Below, one piece after another: positions 7,319 through 13,482 of a stretch of DNA of 16,893 bases. The notes under the pieces were generated by a model that was given only the letters and a program-made list of their open reading frames with translations, did not search any database and was not told where the DNA came from. The stretch is from Clostridiales bacterium (lineage in GTDB: Bacteria; Bacillota_A; Clostridia; Christensenellales; Borkfalkiaceae), in assembly GCA_015055785.1 (NCBI GenBank), contig SVHQ01000016.1, positions 1 through 16,893 on the forward strand. The letters are read 5' to 3'. Within the stretch, counting starts at the first letter, position 1; each line of letters starts with the position of its first letter. Made by a program: the position numbers and the translations under genes.

Positions 7319-7335
7319 TTCAACACGTACATGGT
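7319..7335 (-). repeat. Dispersed intergenic repeat, copy 1 (diverged)
   Basis: TTCAACACGTACATGGT on the plus strand differs by two bases from the core CTCAACGCGTACATGGT found at 8432-8448 and 16279-16295. Read on the minus strand, it starts 18 nt after the queA stop codon. Confidence 0.6.
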
Positions 7336-7353
7336 GTGGGCGTTTTGTCTAAT

Positions 7354-8397
7354 TTACTTTATAAGACAAGCGTCGCCAAACGAGAAGAAGCGATAGTTAT
7401 TCTCCACCGCATACTTATAAACGTCCAAAATTTCCTCTCTGCCCGTCAAGCACGCCACCAGCATAATCAACGTACTTTCTGGCAAATGGAAATTGGTGAT
7501 TAGAGCATCCACACATTTCATTTTATAGGGTGGATATAAGAAAATTTCTGTGTTACCATTGCAGGCATGCACCATGCCACTCTCGTCTGCCACACTCTCT
7601 AACGTGCGCACAGACGTGGTGCCCACCGCAATCACGCGTCTGCCGTCCTTTTTGGCTTCGTTGATAATTTTCGCCGAGTCTTCCCCGATTTGATAGTATT
7701 CGGAGTGCATTTTATGGTCGGTAATGATGTCTTCACTCACCGGTCGGAAAGTGCCCAAACCTACGTGTAACAGCACTTCTGCAATCTGCACACCCTTTGC
7801 CTTTAATTTTTCCATTAACTCAGGAGTAAAGTGTAACCCTGCCGTAGGCGCAGCTGCCGAACCGTCCACCTTACTATACACCGTGTTATAACGAGCTTGG
7901 TTTTCTAATTTTTCCTTGATGTATGGCGGCAAAGGCATTGTCCCCACTTCGTTTAAAACGTCCTCAAACGCCCCCTCGTAGGAAAATTCTATCACGCGTT
8001 CGCCCGATTCGGTTATGTCTTTCACTTCAAAAGATAATTTATCGCCAACCGTCATCTTTACGCCGATTTTACCTTTCTTGCCCGGGCGCATCAATACTTC
8101 CCACGTGTTTAAATCGTAGCGTTTTAAAAGCAACACTTCCACCACGCCGCCGTGTTGCGTCGTTGCATACATACGCGCAGGAATAACTTTCGTGTTATTG
8201 ACAACGAGCACGTCACCATCTTGTAAATAGTCGACAACGTCTTTAAAAATTTTGTCCTCTATCTTTTTCGATTGGCAATCATACACCAAAAGCCTTGAAG
8301 AATCACGCGGCTCTGCTGGCGTTTGTGCAATTCTTTCCTCAGGTAAATCGTAATAAAAATCGCTTTTTTTATACTGTACTCTCTCTTGTTGTTCCAT
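7354..8397 (-). CDS. queA: S-adenosylmethionine:tRNA ribosyltransferase-isomerase
   Basis: Transfers and isomerises the ribosyl part of SAM onto preQ1 in tRNA to form epoxyqueuosine, the substrate of QueH encoded at 1048-1635. The 347-residue length is normal. Family marks include the N-terminal SDFYYDLPEERIAQTP, VVNNTKVIPAR, PTAGLHFT, VGLGTFRPV and the C-terminal NFHLPESTLIMLV. It is the last gene of the ruvC-ruvA-ruvB-queA run, an order common in Firmicutes, 66 nt after ruvB; that gap carries a copy of the dispersed repeat. The ribosome binding site in front of the ATG is poor (GGGG about 22 nt and GGG about 15 nt away), so the start is less certain than the identity. Confidence 0.96.
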   Translation of the reverse strand: MEQQERVQYKKSDFYYDLPEERIAQTPAEPRDSSRLLVYDCQSKKIEDKIFKDVVDYLQDGDVLVVNNTKVIPARMYATTQHGGVVEVLLLKRYDLNTWEVLMRPGKKGKIGVKMTVGDKLSFEVKDITESGERVIEFSYEGAFEDVLNEVGTMPLPPYIKEKLENQARYNTVYSKVDGSAAAPTAGLHFTPELMEKLKAKGVQIAEVLLHVGLGTFRPVSEDIITDHKMHSEYYQIGEDSAKIINEAKKDGRRVIAVGTTSVRTLESVADESGMVHACNGNTEIFLYPPYKMKCVDALITNFHLPESTLIMLVACLTGREEILDVYKYAVENNYRFFSFGDACLIK

Positions 8398-8426
8398 AAT
8401 TCAACTCAACCCTGCCCCACACATAC

Positions 8427-8448
8427 ATCATCTCAACGCGTACATGGT
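8427..8448 (-). repeat. Dispersed intergenic repeat, copy 2
   Basis: 22 bp identical to 16274-16295 (core CTCAACGCGTACATGGT). The match continues for four more bases with one mismatch. It lies between ruvB and queA; on the minus strand it starts 15 nt after the ruvB stop. Next to it ATGGTGGCACCAT (8445-8457) is a perfect 13-bp palindrome. Confidence 0.75.
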
Positions 8449-8463
8449 GGCACCATTTATCAT

Positions 8464-9519
8464 TTATTCATCCGATTCAAAAATAGAGATTTGTTTTCTT
8501 GCCTTTAAGCTGGGCTGTAACCCCATATGCGCATAGCCATCCTTTAAACAAATTCTGCCTCTTGGCGTGCGCGCAATAAAACCAAGCTGTAATAAATACG
8601 GTTCGTAAACGTCCTCAATCGTGTTCGCATCCTCGTTGATGGTTGCCGCCAACGTTTCCAAACCCGTAGGTCCGCCGCCGAATTTTTCAATCAAGGCACG
8701 CAGCAAACTTCTGTCCGTTTCATCTAAGCCAAGTTCGTCAATCTCCAAACGCCTTAAAGCAAAACGAGCGTCTTCACGCGTAATGCAATCGTTGCCTTTG
8801 ACTAGCGAGAAATCGCGCACACGTTTTAACAAACGGTTTGCAATACGCGGTGTACCGCGGCTTCGGCGGGCAATTTCCGCCGCCGCATCCTCGTCAATAG
8901 AAATATCCAAAGCCTTTGCCGAACGTGTAACGATTTCTTGAAGTTCGTCGGGCGTGTACATTTCCAAACGGTTAATGATGCCAAATCGATCACGCAAAGG
9001 CGCGGCAAGCATCCCCACGCGCGTCGTTGCGCCAATCAAGGTGAATTTCTTCAAAGAAAAACGAATGTTGCGCGCGGACGGGCCTTTCCCAACAATGATA
9101 TCTAACGCGTAATCTTCCATCGCGGAATATAAAATTTCTTCCACAGAACGATTTAAACGATGGATTTCGTCAATGAATAGCACATCCCCCTCGTTTAAAT
9201 TGGTCAAAATCGCCGCCAAATCCCCCGAACGCTCGATTGCAGGACCGCTCGTCAATTTAATCGATACCCCAAGTTCATTCGCAATAATATGCGAAAGAGT
9301 CGTTTTGCCAAGTCCCGGAGGCCCGTATAAAAGCACATGATCAAGCGCCTCACCGCGCGCTTTTGCCGCCGCGATGTACACGCCAAGGTTTTCTTTTGCT
9401 TTCTGCTGACCCACGTAATCCGCCATGGTCTTGGGGCGCAAAACGTTTTCTTCTACGTCATATTCTGTTTTCGTGCTAACGAGCAAACTTTCCTCGCCGT
9501 AATCTTCATCTTCAAACAT
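8464..9519 (-). CDS. ruvB: Holliday junction branch migration helicase subunit RuvB
   Basis: AAA+ ATPase ring motor that drives branch migration with RuvA. The 351-residue protein has Walker [10 protein letters not shown] at 66-74, Walker B DEIH at 117-120 and sensor 1 GATTR at 163-167. These are followed by the RuvB C-terminal winged helix ([12 protein letters not shown], then [18 protein letters not shown]). The acidic N-terminal stretch before residue 25 is ordinary. It sits 38 nt after ruvA in the same operon; the ribosome binding site is weak (GAGAGA). Nothing in the protein is truncated or altered. Confidence 0.98.
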   Translation of the reverse strand: MFEDEDYGEESLLVSTKTEYDVEENVLRPKTMADYVGQQKAKENLGVYIAAAKARGEALDHVLLYGPPGLGKTTLSHIIANELGVSIKLTSGPAIERSGDLAAILTNLNEGDVLFIDEIHRLNRSVEEILYSAMEDYALDIIVGKGPSARNIRFSLKKFTLIGATTRVGMLAAPLRDRFGIINRLEMYTPDELQEIVTRSAKALDISIDEDAAAEIARRSRGTPRIANRLLKRVRDFSLVKGNDCITREDARFALRRLEIDELGLDETDRSLLRALIEKFGGGPTGLETLAATINEDANTIEDVYEPYLLQLGFIARTPRGRICLKDGYAHMGLQPSLKARKQISIFESDE

Positions 9520-9557
9520 ATTTTTTCTCTCTAACGCAATATTTCAATGCATCTTAC

Positions 9558-10169
9558 TCAAATTCCGCCTTGCAAGGCTTTCATGATAATTTCTTCTACC
9601 GTTTTTGCGCCCATTTCGTGCGCTTTCTTCACCGCTTGCGCACTCTCACTACGCGTAAAGCCCAAACCCATCAATGCCGACACTGCCTCCTCGTCCTGCG
9701 CCGATAAACGCGTCACCGTGCCGCCGTCCATCATCACAGGCGATTCACCGCTGGCACCAAGTACTTCCGCCGCAGAGATTTTGCCGTGCAATTCCAAAAC
9801 GATTTTTTCCGCGGTCTTTTTACCCAAACCTTTCACGGCACTCAAACGCTTCACGTCTGCCGTTGCCACCGCTTGTGCAAATTCATCTCCGCTTAACGAC
9901 GCTAAAATGGAAATGCCCATTTTCGGGCCTACACCCGATACGGAAATCAGCTTTAAAAAGAGTTCTTTTTCCTTTGGAGAAGCAAATCCAAACAACGTAA
10001 CGCCGTCCTCTTTCACCTGCAAATAGGTGTACAGCTCCGCCGTTTCACCCTGCGTCATTTTTGAAAAAGCACCGCCCGTGCAATAGGCTTCATAACCCAC
10101 ACCGTTCACGTCTAAAATCACCGTTTCCGCCGTCAGCGCCAATACTTTTCCTCTTAAATACGATATCAT
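9558..10169 (-). CDS. ruvA: Holliday junction branch migration protein RuvA
   Basis: DNA-junction-binding subunit that loads RuvB, 203 residues. It opens with the OB-fold start MISYLRGKV. Two helix-hairpin-helix motifs, ISVSGVGPKMG (75-85) and LSAVKGLGKKTA (109-120), follow. An acidic/polar linker near 132-155 leads to the C-terminal RuvB-binding domain (SAQDEEAVSALMGLGF and on). The start is supported by a ribosome binding site AAGGAG that overlaps the TAA stop of ruvC, 13 nt upstream, which implies coupled translation. Confidence 0.97.
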   Translation of the reverse strand: MISYLRGKVLALTAETVILDVNGVGYEAYCTGGAFSKMTQGETAELYTYLQVKEDGVTLFGFASPKEKELFLKLISVSGVGPKMGISILASLSGDEFAQAVATADVKRLSAVKGLGKKTAEKIVLELHGKISAAEVLGASGESPVMMDGGTVTRLSAQDEEAVSALMGLGFTRSESAQAVKKAHEMGAKTVEEIIMKALQGGI

Positions 10170-10182
10170 ATCCCCTCACTCC

Positions 10183-10959
10183 TTATTCTTCCTTTTTAGG
10201 CGGCATTTTCACCGTTCGTCTCACACCTGCCCCCGTCGTTTGCTTATCTCCAACCGTTTTTAAGGTGGACAAGGAAGCTCTACCTACCCCCGTCACACCT
10301 GCAATCCCTGTGGCATTTCGCAACGCCGAAGCCGTGCTTGCCGAGGAAAAACCTTTTCCCGATTTACTGCCGCGTTTGGAAGCTCTTGCCCCCGCCGCCA
10401 TCAATTCCTGATAAGCGTTGGCGGGCGCAACATTCGTGTTGTTGCCCTTTGTCCTCGTCATGTTCCCCACCGCAAACAATTCGCCAAAACGGCTTGCAAA
10501 AGCATGACAGAGTGCAATGCCCAAAGCGTCCGCCGCATCATCGGGCTTTGGCGTTGTCTTTAAATGCAAAAGCGAAGTGACCACCGATTGTATTTGATGT
10601 TTATCCGCTTTGCCGTAGCCCGTCAGTGCCTGCTTGATTTGCATGGGAGTATATTCGTATAATCTACCGCAAGATTTAATGCACGTAAGCAAGGCTACGC
10701 CGCGCGCATGCGCCACGGCAATACCCGTCGTGATGTTTTTAGAAAAGAACAATTCCTCCATCGCAATTTCGTCTGGACGGTATTTCTCTAAAATTTTGGT
10801 GAGCCCCTCTTCCAGCATCGCAAGACGAACGGGCAAACCCTCTTCCTTGGGCGTTGTCACTACACCGCAATCAATGGCGCGACAATTGCCTCTATCGTCC
10901 TTTTCAATTATGCCATACCCCAACGTTGCAAGACCAGGGTCGATGCCCAAAATAATCAT
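10183..10959 (-). CDS. ruvC: Crossover junction endodeoxyribonuclease RuvC with long basic C-terminal tail
   Basis: Holliday junction resolvase. The catalytic core (residues 1-158) has the expected acidic residues: D7 in GIDPG, E68/E69 in AMEELFF, and D141 and D144 in DDAADALG. RuvC is normally about 160-190 residues; this one has 258, because about 100 residues rich in Ala, Gly, Ser, Thr, Lys and Arg follow the core and end in KMPPKKEE. I place the start at 10959 (ATG, MIILGIDPG). The open frame extends upstream only to a TTG that is part of the -35 box of the gene's own promoter, so the longer form cannot be transcribed from it. First gene of the ruv operon. Confidence 0.95.
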   Translation of the reverse strand: MIILGIDPGLATLGYGIIEKDDRGNCRAIDCGVVTTPKEEGLPVRLAMLEEGLTKILEKYRPDEIAMEELFFSKNITTGIAVAHARGVALLTCIKSCGRLYEYTPMQIKQALTGYGKADKHQIQSVVTSLLHLKTTPKPDDAADALGIALCHAFASRFGELFAVGNMTRTKGNNTNVAPANAYQELMAAGARASKRGSKSGKGFSSASTASALRNATGIAGVTGVGRASLSTLKTVGDKQTTGAGVRRTVKMPPKKEE

Positions 10960-10999
10960 ATACTTCCCGTCCGTTTTTGCCTCTTTTGCCTTTCCATAT

Positions 11000-11028
11000 A
11001 TTATACCGCATTTTCTTTTTCTTGTCAA
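11000..11028 (-). promoter_or_regulatory. Consensus promoter of the ruvC-ruvA-ruvB-queA operon
   Basis: On the minus strand TTGACA (11023-11028), 17-bp spacer, TATAAT (11000-11005). Expected transcription start near 10993, giving a leader of about 34 nt. This sets the ruvC start at 10959. Confidence 0.88.
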
Positions 11029-11154
11029 GTCGTCTTAACGCTTCAACACGCTTTTTCGGCTGTTCTTGTAGGGCGGTGCTGCATACGTTCTGGATTTACG
11101 ACAAAAAAAGTGAAAAAAATTGGAAAAATGTTCAAAAAAGTTGGCAGTATCCCC

Positions 11155-11182
11155 TTGACAAGGCTAAAATTTGTGTTATACT
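11155..11182 (+). promoter_or_regulatory. Promoter of the small amphipathic protein unit
   Basis: TTGACA (11155-11160), 16-bp spacer, TATACT (11177-11182). Expected transcription start near 11189. The stretch 11029-11154 between this and the ruvC promoter is A-rich and non-coding as far as I can see. Confidence 0.75.
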
Positions 11183-11188
11183 CTTTGC

Positions 11189-11358
11189 GCGACAGGCGAA
11201 AAACGTCCTTTTTCAATCGCCGCAACAGCCATGCAGGTCAAATACAGCCAAGCGCAAACGCCACCAATGCGTCGAATGCTGTGATGAGATTGCACGTTAT
11301 CAAACCGCAATGCCTTTGATTGCTTTTCTTCGCTCCAAGTCGAAAAAAGGAGAAGAAT
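11189..11358 (+). promoter_or_regulatory. Long untranslated leader of the small amphipathic protein gene
   Basis: About 170 nt from the expected transcription start to the ATG at 11359, with no convincing gene of its own. Short complementary pieces are present: GGCGA (11195-11199) with TCGCC (11217-11221), and ACAGC (11244-11248) with GCTGT (11278-11282). ATTGC occurs at 11289-11293 and 11319-11323, either of which could pair with GCAAT at 11307-11311, giving two exclusive hairpins. I match it to no known riboswitch or RNA family. Confidence 0.4.
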
Positions 11359-11535
11359 ATGAAAATCAAGATAATCAAGCTGTTGCATGTATTTGGTTGG
11401 GACGCGCTCCTTTTGGGGCTGCTTGAAAAACTTTTGCTCGGATTAATTAAAAAACTGTCGAAGTGGACTGATACGCTCCGCCGTTTTCTTAACCGAGCAC
11501 AAAACTTCCGCAACGAGGTATTACCTCCGCATTAA
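11359..11535 (+). CDS. Small cationic amphipathic protein of unknown function
   Basis: I do not recognise this 58-residue product. It is supported as a gene by an excellent ribosome binding site (AAAAAAGGAG ending 6 nt before ATG), its own promoter 180 nt upstream and a terminator downstream. The protein is 26% leucine with 11 Lys/Arg against 4 Asp/Glu. It contains a tandem octapeptide, LLLGLLEK (17-24) then LLLGLIKK (25-32), which would fold as an amphipathic helix with charges at regular spacing. A basic helix-like segment (40-51) and a polar tail ending in VLPPH follow. There is no signal peptide or Cys. It might be a membrane-surface protein, a type I toxin-like peptide or an antimicrobial peptide; none of these is shown. 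The open frame extends 13 codons upstream, but the ribosome binding site fixes the ATG at 11359. Confidence 0.6.
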   Translation: MKIKIIKLLHVFGWDALLLGLLEKLLLGLIKKLSKWTDTLRRFLNRAQNFRNEVLPPH

Positions 11536-11546
11536 ATTGGACGTTG

Positions 11547-11569
11547 AATGGTGCTCCCGTCGCACCGTT
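11547..11569 (+). other. Hairpin after the small protein gene
   Basis: AATGGTGC (11547-11554) pairs with GCACCGTT (11562-11569), one G-U pair, 7-nt loop. No T run follows. It sits in the 3' untranslated part ahead of the terminator at 11616. Confidence 0.5.
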
Positions 11570-11615
11570 TGATGCCATGAAATGGGAATACTATCGCGAG
11601 AATTGCGTAAAAAAT

Positions 11616-11650
11616 CCCTTGGGCGTGCTCCTCCGTCCAAGGGTGTTTTT
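11616..11650 (+). terminator. Terminator of the small amphipathic protein unit
   Basis: 10-bp stem CCCTTGGGCG (11616-11625) / CGTCCAAGGG (11634-11643) with one G-U pair and an 8-nt loop, followed by TGTTTTT. It ends a transcript of about 460 nt that starts near 11189. Confidence 0.85.
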
Positions 11651-11688
11651 ATAATGAGGTATCATGTATGTAATTACTTTATTTTTAT

Positions 11689-11722
11689 GAGATTCTCACG
11701 TCGCTTCACTTCTCAGAATGAC
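11689..11722. repeat. REP-like intergenic element
   Basis: Begins GAGATTCT and ends TCAGAATGAC, with the inverted arms ATTCT/AGAAT around a centre rich in TCGCTTCAC. Elements of this type (GAGATTCT...CAGAATGAC) are dispersed between genes in many bacterial genomes. Only one copy lies in this window, so the repeat nature rests on recognition, not on a second copy. Confidence 0.5.
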
Positions 11723-11736
11723 AGTGGCACGCAAAA

Positions 11737-11775
11737 AAAATGCCGAGTCTGCTAAAAACACAGATTCGGCATTTT
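11737..11775 (-). terminator. Strong bidirectional terminator after ferredoxin
   Basis: 15-bp stem (11737-11751 with 11761-11775, one G-U pair, core ATGCCGA/TCGGCAT), 9-nt loop. Eight Ts follow on the minus strand and six on the plus strand. It ends the ferredoxin transcript 15 nt past its stop codon. Confidence 0.93.
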
Positions 11776-11789
11776 TTGTTTTGTTTTTA

Positions 11790-11963
11790 TTATTCTGCTT
11801 TGATAGCGCCAACAGGGCAACCGTCTTCACAAGCGCCGCAATCAACACAATCACCGTTGATTACGTAAATACCCTTTGCTTCGTCTAAAACGATAGCACC
11901 AACGGGGCAGGTATCAGCGCAAGCGCCGCAAGCTACGCATTCGTTCGTAATTACATGTGCCAT
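11790..11963 (-). CDS. 2[4Fe-4S] ferredoxin (clostridial type)
   Basis: Small soluble electron carrier of 57 residues holding two [4Fe-4S] clusters. The two motifs are CVACGACADTCP (9-20) and CVDCGACEDGCP (39-50), each CxxCxxCxxxCP, and each followed by VGAI. This is the classic length and symmetry of clostridial ferredoxin, used by anaerobic redox enzymes such as pyruvate:ferredoxin oxidoreductase and hydrogenases. Both clusters look complete. It has a strong GGAGG site (11972-11976) 8 nt before ATG, its own promoter and a strong terminator, so it is a single-gene unit. It lies downstream of, but separate from, the cysteine desulfurase gene on the same strand. Confidence 0.97.
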   Translation of the reverse strand: MAHVITNECVACGACADTCPVGAIVLDEAKGIYVINGDCVDCGACEDGCPVGAIKAE

Positions 11964-11996
11964 AATTCTTACCTCCGAATTTTTATTTCTGCTATC

Positions 11997-12025
11997 ATTA
12001 TACCATATATTTTTTAATTAGTAAA
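11997..12025 (-). promoter_or_regulatory. Promoter of the ferredoxin gene
   Basis: On the minus strand TTTACT (12020-12025), 17-bp spacer, TATAAT (11997-12002) in an A/T-rich stretch. Expected start near 11990, leader about 27 nt. Confidence 0.75.
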
Positions 12026-12043
12026 GAACTCAAAAGGAATTTT

Positions 12044-13189
12044 TTAAAATTTTCTTAATTTTTGCACGATTTCTATTGTCGCTTTCGCCGCAAAACGAAT
12101 CTCTTCTTCCGTATTATTCTTGCCAAAACTAAATCGCACCGAGCTTCTCGCCTCTTCTTCCGTCAAGCCCATTGCCGTCAATACGTGGCTGGGTTTTACG
12201 GATGCACTCGCGCAAGCAGAGCCTGCCGCCACGCAGATGCCTTTCAAATCCATATTATAAAGAAAATCTTCGTTGCGTATTCCGTCAAAGCGTAAATTTA
12301 AAATGGCAGGCAACGTATTTTCAAAATCGCCGTTTCTATGCACGCCATCAAGCGAGGATATCCCCGATAAAAACAAATCGCGCAGTGCCGTGATTTTTTT
12401 ATTCACCTCGTACATGGTTGCCGCATTTTTCTCGTAAGCCGCCGCCAAACCCACTACGGACGGTACGTTCACCGTGCCGCCACGAAGACCTCGTTCCTGC
12501 TCACCGCCGACAACAAGCCGTTCCGTTTTTACACCACTTTTTATATACAGTACGCCACAGCCTTTCGGCCCGTAAAATTTATGGGAGGAAAAGGAAAGCA
12601 TATCCACCCCCCAATCCTTTACGTCAATTGGCATATATGGTGCGGCTTGCACAGCGTCCGTAAAAAACAAAGCCCCTTTTGCGTGCGCCAACTTCGCCAT
12701 GTTTTTTACGTCATGCAAAACGCCCGTTTCATTATTCGCCGCCATAATTGCAACGATGCCCGTATTTTCAGAAATCGCCTTTTCCAAATCACTCAACGCA
12801 ACCCTGCCCCTATCGTTAACGGGTAAATAGGTCACGTCAAAGCCCTCTTTTTCCAGTTCTTTTGCCGTTTCCAACGTCGCGTGATGTTCAATCGAGGAAA
12901 GAACAACCCCATTCCTACCCTTAGCCTTTTGCGCATACGCTCCGCCGCTGAGCGCCCAATTATCCGCTTCCGTTCCACCCGAAGTAAAGTACACTTCGCT
13001 GGGCTTCGCATTCAACAGCATTGCAACCTTATCGCGCGAAGCGTCCACAGCACTCATCGCTTTACGGCCAACGCTGTGCGGAGAATCGGCATTCCCATAT
13101 ACTTCTGTGAAATACGGCAACATTTTTTGTAATACTTCCTCGTCTAAAGGCGTTGTCGCCGCGTGATCGAGATAAATCTTACCTTCCAT
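12044..13189 (-). CDS. iscS: Cysteine desulfurase (NifS/IscS family)
   Basis: PLP enzyme that removes sulfur from L-cysteine to give alanine and an enzyme persulfide for Fe-S cluster or tRNA thiolation pathways. The 381-residue protein starts IYLDHAATTP, has EHHA (101-104), the PLP lysine K204 in SSHKFYGPKG, RGGTVNVP, and the active-site cysteine C326 in GSACASAS, the longer-loop group I form. No scaffold gene (iscU/nifU) or tRNA thiolase (mnmA/thiI) lies in the window beside it, so the specific sulfur acceptor is unknown. It has a weak GGAAG ribosome binding site and its own consensus promoter with a leader of about 22 nt. Confidence 0.95.
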   Translation of the reverse strand: MEGKIYLDHAATTPLDEEVLQKMLPYFTEVYGNADSPHSVGRKAMSAVDASRDKVAMLLNAKPSEVYFTSGGTEADNWALSGGAYAQKAKGRNGVVLSSIEHHATLETAKELEKEGFDVTYLPVNDRGRVALSDLEKAISENTGIVAIMAANNETGVLHDVKNMAKLAHAKGALFFTDAVQAAPYMPIDVKDWGVDMLSFSSHKFYGPKGCGVLYIKSGVKTERLVVGGEQERGLRGGTVNVPSVVGLAAAYEKNAATMYEVNKKITALRDLFLSGISSLDGVHRNGDFENTLPAILNLRFDGIRNEDFLYNMDLKGICVAAGSACASASVKPSHVLTAMGLTEEEARSSVRFSFGKNNTEEEIRFAAKATIEIVQKLRKF

Positions 13190-13218
13190 TCTTTGCTTCC
13201 TAATTGTTTATTTCTTAT

Positions 13219-13247
13219 ATTATACTCACTTTTTTCCCCTTTGTCAA
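13219..13247 (-). promoter_or_regulatory. Consensus promoter of the cysteine desulfurase gene
   Basis: On the minus strand TTGACA (13242-13247), 17-bp spacer, TATAAT (13219-13224). Expected start near 13212. No IscR/Rrf2-like operator is evident to me. Confidence 0.88.
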
Positions 13248-13330
13248 CGGCAATTTTCACGCTTAAACAGCAAATTCCTCAACAATCACACAAATTATGG
13301 AAAAAATTTAAACTTTTTTCAAAAAACCCC

Positions 13331-13359
13331 TTGAAAAATGTGAAAAAATATAATATAAT
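13331..13359 (+). promoter_or_regulatory. Promoter of the EF-G-like gene
   Basis: TTGAAA (13331-13336), 17-bp spacer, TATAAT (13354-13359). Expected start near 13366, giving a leader of about 117 nt before the ATG at 13483. Confidence 0.85.
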
Positions 13360-13367
13360 GGTTGCAA

Positions 13368-13451
13368 TTATCGGTTCTTTTGTAAAATCCGCGACGGGGA
13401 AGAGAGAACTCCATGAAAACAGCGAAGGTTTTACGCCCCATTGACCGATAA
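13368..13451 (+). promoter_or_regulatory. Structured leader of the EF-G-like gene
   Basis: Two nested stems. The outer is TTATCGGT (13368-13375) with ACCGATAA (13444-13451), 8 bp perfect. The inner is 13381-13389 with 13427-13435, 9 bp including two G-U pairs (core GTAAAA/TTTTAC). A possible 12-codon reading frame starts in the loop and its stop codon falls within the outer stem. No T run follows, so it is not a terminator; the EF-G-like ribosome binding site comes about 17 nt later. I do not recognise a known riboswitch class. Confidence 0.55.
13413..13451 (+). CDS. Possible 12-residue leader peptide
   Basis: ATG followed by 11 codons and TAA, encoding MKTAKVLRPIDR. It lies in the leader of the EF-G-like gene, with the TAA inside the right arm of the outer stem. 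A GGGGA stretch (13396-13400) lies 12 nt before the ATG, longer than ideal. A frame this short can arise by chance; the support is its position within the hairpin. Confidence 0.3.
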   Translation: MKTAKVLRPIDR

Positions 13452-13482
13452 AATATCTGATTACCTAAGGGGGATTTTTATT

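Noticed and set aside
10960..11028. N-terminal extension of RuvC starting at a TTG
   Set aside because: The TTG is the first three bases of the -35 box TTGACA, and the extension would lie mostly upstream of the transcription start. The family N-terminus begins at 10959.
11232..11255. String resembling part of SRP RNA (CAGGTCA ... CAGCCAAG)
   Set aside because: The GGAAGGAAGC-type loop that defines the conserved SRP hairpin is missing and no closing helix is seen.
12407..12421. Fourth copy of the dispersed repeat (CTCGTACATGGTTG)
   Set aside because: The match to the repeat is only partial and it lies inside the cysteine desulfurase coding sequence where it encodes ordinary residues (TMYEV). 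Chance is enough to explain it.
13441..13482. TTG start adding 14 residues to the EF-G-like protein
   Set aside because: It falls in the leader hairpin with no ribosome binding site, while ATG 13483 has a strong one and matches where the conserved protein begins.
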